DNA from: Siniperca chuatsi
Taxonomy: Eukaryota; Chordata; Actinopteri; Centrarchiformes; Sinipercidae
Length of the DNA stretch: 64,000 nt
Direction: 5' to 3'
NCBI RefSeq assembly: GCF_020085105.1
Contig: NC_058058.1
Span: 2,365,587-2,429,586 of the forward strand
Shown: positions 45,949-64,000 of the stretch, one piece after another
Layout: every line of letters begins with the position of its first letter
How positions within the stretch are numbered: position 1 is the stretch's first letter
The notes under the pieces: model-generated
Seen by the model: only the letters and a program-made list of their open reading frames with translations
The model's database searches: none
Told to the model about the DNA's origin: nothing
Program-made: the position numbers and the translations under genes

Positions 45949-47600
45949 AGACAATTTATCTGCAAAATGGTAATTGGTAAAACATTCACCTCAATATCCT
46001 TATGTGGCAACTAAGGTTAGGCAACTCGAAGTTTGTTGAAGGATGGGATGTTAACCTGTCGAGCCATAACCCCAACCTCCGCACCCATAATGTTATGGTT
46101 TTATTTTCTGGCACCCATCCTGTGCTAATTTGTTGATCTTTGTAACTTTTAAGTTTTAACAGAAAATTGCAAGAGCATACAGATCATGGTGACACTTTAC
46201 AACCATCTAATTATTTGTGATTGCTCCAGAGGTTTTGTTTTTCCTTTCATACACTGAAGTAGAGCATTAAAAATATATATTAAATACTAAAGGAACAAAA
46301 AAACAACCCTTGTTTGTCTCACACAGACCTCAATTAAGCACATAGTTTATTATTTAGGTTAGGAAACTTTTATTTTGTTAATGGAATAGTTAAATAATAC
46401 ATTTTGGAAAATACACTCATGCTTTCTTTTCAACAATAAAAAGAGAAGATCAATACCAATGGCTGTGGACAAGTACAATGCATGTTTTTAGCCTAGCTTA
46501 GCATAAAGACTGGAAGCAGGGGGAAACGGCTAGCCTGGCCCAGTTCTTTCTACAATTTACATCACTGTTCATGGTAAAAAAAATAAAATAATAATAAACG
46601 TTATTTTTATAGCACCTTTCATACACGAAATGTAGCTCAAAGTCCTTTACAACAAAGAAAATTAGATGCACCGAGTGCTTCAGATGAAAGACATAGGATG
46701 AACAGAAAAACAGGGATATAATGCCATAGTTAATGGAAAATAAAACCCTCTTAATAATAATAATAATAATAATAGTAAAATTAAAATAAAGACAAAAATA
46801 GCATACATAGAATGCATAACATAAGATGGAAAATAAAACACACTAAATAATAATAATAATAAAGTTAAAAATAGAATACATAAAATCACAGAAAATACAG
46901 CATTTTAAAAGCAGAGAAGTAAAAGAGTTTCGGGCTTGTATCAGGAAAGTCACAGCTAATTAAAGGCTAAGGTGAAGAGAAAAGCTGTTAGCTTTTTAAA
47001 AAATATTTAGTGAGCTGTCTTCCCTGATAATAGGGATGTTCCAGCTTTGGGGCGTAATTGACAACAACAACAACAACAACAACAATAATTATAATAATGA
47101 TAACTTTATTTGTATAGCATATCTCGTGCAAAGATGCAAGTGGATTTTTATCTTCTGTATCACAGTGTGAATTGATTCATTACTGTTTAGGCTTCAAACA
47201 CCTCAAACAAGGAAGGAACTCTGCTTTTACTTCCAAATACACAAGAGAACCAAAGCCCTGCAGGTCTCTGCTCAACTAATTAAATATTCACTCTCCAGTT
47301 CACAACACCTGCTGATTTAAAAACAAAACTACAGTGCCCAAGTCACAGCTGCTGGCGGTGTTTCAGCCTGTCCTCATGCAGCCCTTGCTGGAGTTATGTA
47401 ACTCCCCTTCTCCACCCGAACACATTACGATTAAAAATAAAAGTCCCAGCAGCAAAGAACTTTTTTTTTTAAGAACTTATACCGTCGGTTGGTTTAGTTT
47501 TGAAAACCAGCTTATTTTATTTCTCGTAAAAACTGACATAATACAGTGTTATTTTTGTAATGCTTGAATCAACGTGACTTTCACTATAACTGTTTTTTTT
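45949..47600. other. Intergenic region with dispersed repeats
   Basis: No gene supported. It contains a short fish repeat at about 46485-46550 (CTAGCTTAGCATAAAGACTGG; reverse of 30965-31035), two TTTATTTTTATAGCACCTTTCATAC-type repeat pieces (about 46600-46660 and 47100-47140), ATA-rich tracts near 46755 and 46850, and a CAA tract at about 47063-47085. Confidence 0.55.
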
Positions 47601-47621
47601 CTTTTGCTTTGGTAAACCGTA

Positions 47622-47849
47622 ATTGGCTAGCACGCATGTCAATTAAACCCGACACGGAATTCCCTCGTGTTTATTGGTTGATTGTTCCTGTCGATCAAAA
47701 TGCGCTTTTTCGATTGGGCCAAATCACCTTTAACACCCCCCTCTCTCCATCGCCCTCAACAGTAGGCTGGCTAGTGCCCCAATCGCACTCTCTGAATCAT
47801 CTTATTGGTTCCTCGTCTAGTCAATCACACCGTTCTTTGCTGTTATTGG
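47622..47849 (+). promoter_or_regulatory. atf6b promoter with six CCAAT boxes
   Basis: CCAAT, or its complement ATTGG, occurs at 47622, 47673, 47713, 47779, 47804 and 47845, within 230 bp and about 310 bp before the atf6b ATG. Five are in the ATTGG orientation. Clustered CCAAT boxes are the binding sites of NF-Y. No TATA box or full ERSE (CCAAT-N9-CCACG) was found. The transcription start is not determined. Confidence 0.6.
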
Positions 47850-48156
47850 CTGCTCTGTTACAAATGGGCGGCACTTTTCCGGAAAATGCGTTTCCTTGTG
47901 TGTCATATGCGAAGCAAAGGGAAGAACAGATAGATAGACCGACCGGAGATAAGAACCGAATAAAAATACTACATTTCCGACGGTGGACATACCCCATTAA
48001 TTTGAATTATAAATGGTTTCCGTGCCCAATATCACCCAGGTACCTTTATGCTAAATTTAGCGGCCGTATTGTGTCTGTGTTTGTTTAGCTAGCTGTTATC
48101 ACGTCGCTATCTGACTGCAGCCCCCCCTGCTCTCCAAACACACCGCCTTTGTGGCT

Positions 48157-63149
<14,993 letters not shown>

Positions 63150-64000
63150 GTGAGACGAATCTGTCAAAGTAAAAACACTCAGAGGTTGATTTTCACACCG
63201 ACAAGAGTTCAGAACTCCTTTTATAAACTTGTTTATTTTTACACTGTGAGTTACCACAAAATGAAACTCCCAGTGTTCATCATTAATGTTGTTCAAGTAG
63301 AGCTGGAACTAATCAGTATTTTTATATATCAGAGAGATACTTCCCCCCCCCCCAATTAATTAATGAAATGTTTAGTCTAAAAAAAGAGTGTAAAATTTAC
63401 AGTCGGGATGTCCCGATCAAGTTTAACCTGATCCCAGTCGTTTGATAATTACTATCTGCCAATTTATAGTTCAGTCCGGTGGCTGGCACGGAGCCCTGGA
63501 GGGCAAAACATCCTACCAACATGGCGGCCAACAGTGGACACGCCATAGAACGGCAGCGCAGACCTGTCAATTTTCCATCTCTTTCAAGCCAGGAATATTA
63601 ATATTGTGAACGAACTGCATGTTTTGGGAACTTGCGATCCATATACAGCACCCGCCGCAGTATTTTAATAACTAAAAACGGCGGAGTCCCTGCCAGAGCT
63701 CCACTGGCGATGTTTGCATATATCTTGTGGAGAATCCATCCCCTTACATATTATAAAGAGTACAGTCTAGACCTGCTCCATAGGAAAAGTACAATGAGAT
63801 AACTGTTAGGAATTGGCGCTATATAAATAAAATTGAATTGGGAAAAAAAGCTGTTAGCTAGCATAACTCGTTAAGGCCACTGTAACTTAGTTGGTTGCGT
63901 CGGTCCACAAAAACAAACCATGTCAGAACGATTACGTAAAAATATAATGACTAAAAATACAATCATTAAAGTACTCAGTGTTGACTGGAGCTTAGCTTTG
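63150..64000. other. atf6b intron 11, to the window end
   Basis: No exon seen. A C-run at 63344-63353 and repeat-like sequence from about 63400, including GGCGCTATATAAATAAAATTG near 63815. Confidence 0.5.

Overview
This is a window of teleost fish nuclear DNA, probably from a spiny-rayed (percomorph) species. It has intron-rich genes with GT-AG splice sites, fish-type L2, Penelope, Ty3/gypsy, hAT and piggyBac-like elements, and an atf6b gene. There are no bacterial features, and almost all short open frames are chance frames or transposon pieces.

Layout. 1-3930: an L2-type LINE fragment interrupted by a complete short LTR element (50-2660, 438-bp LTRs, 5-bp target duplication) whose one open frame is a gag-like start followed by minisatellite. 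3950-45340: a tandemly duplicated cluster of immunoglobulin-superfamily receptor genes, all on the minus strand. I assembled four gene models from splice sites and phases. Genes A (4652-9887) and C (32180-41722) encode signal peptide, V-type Ig domain, Thr/Pro stalk, transmembrane segment and a tail with an ITIM. Genes B (13866-16951) and D (24342-29000) use a different transmembrane exon and a 16-residue tail without tyrosines; D has two Ig domains. A fifth copy is a relic (44877-45337). All exon junctions are phase 1, so exons can be lost or swapped without breaking the frame, and this has happened several times.

Transposons shaped the cluster. An endogenous retrovirus remnant with a tRNA-Trp-type primer site lies between B and D. 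Two oppositely oriented gypsy LTR pieces flank an inverted segment near D. A decayed Ty3/gypsy element in gene C removed one tail exon. LINE and Penelope pieces lie upstream of gene C.

45944-64000: intergenic repeats, a promoter with six CCAAT boxes, then atf6b on the plus strand: eleven coding exons (48157-63149) encoding the cytoplasmic activation region, bZIP domain, membrane segment and start of the lumenal region. The gene continues past the window. Its introns hold two hAT-type elements and a 70-bp Penelope-derived insertion.

How the genes relate: the Ig genes look like a paired inhibitory/short-tail receptor family. atf6b encodes a membrane-tethered ER-stress transcription factor; its human counterpart lies in the MHC class III region, so this Ig cluster may be MHC-linked. 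That link is inference.
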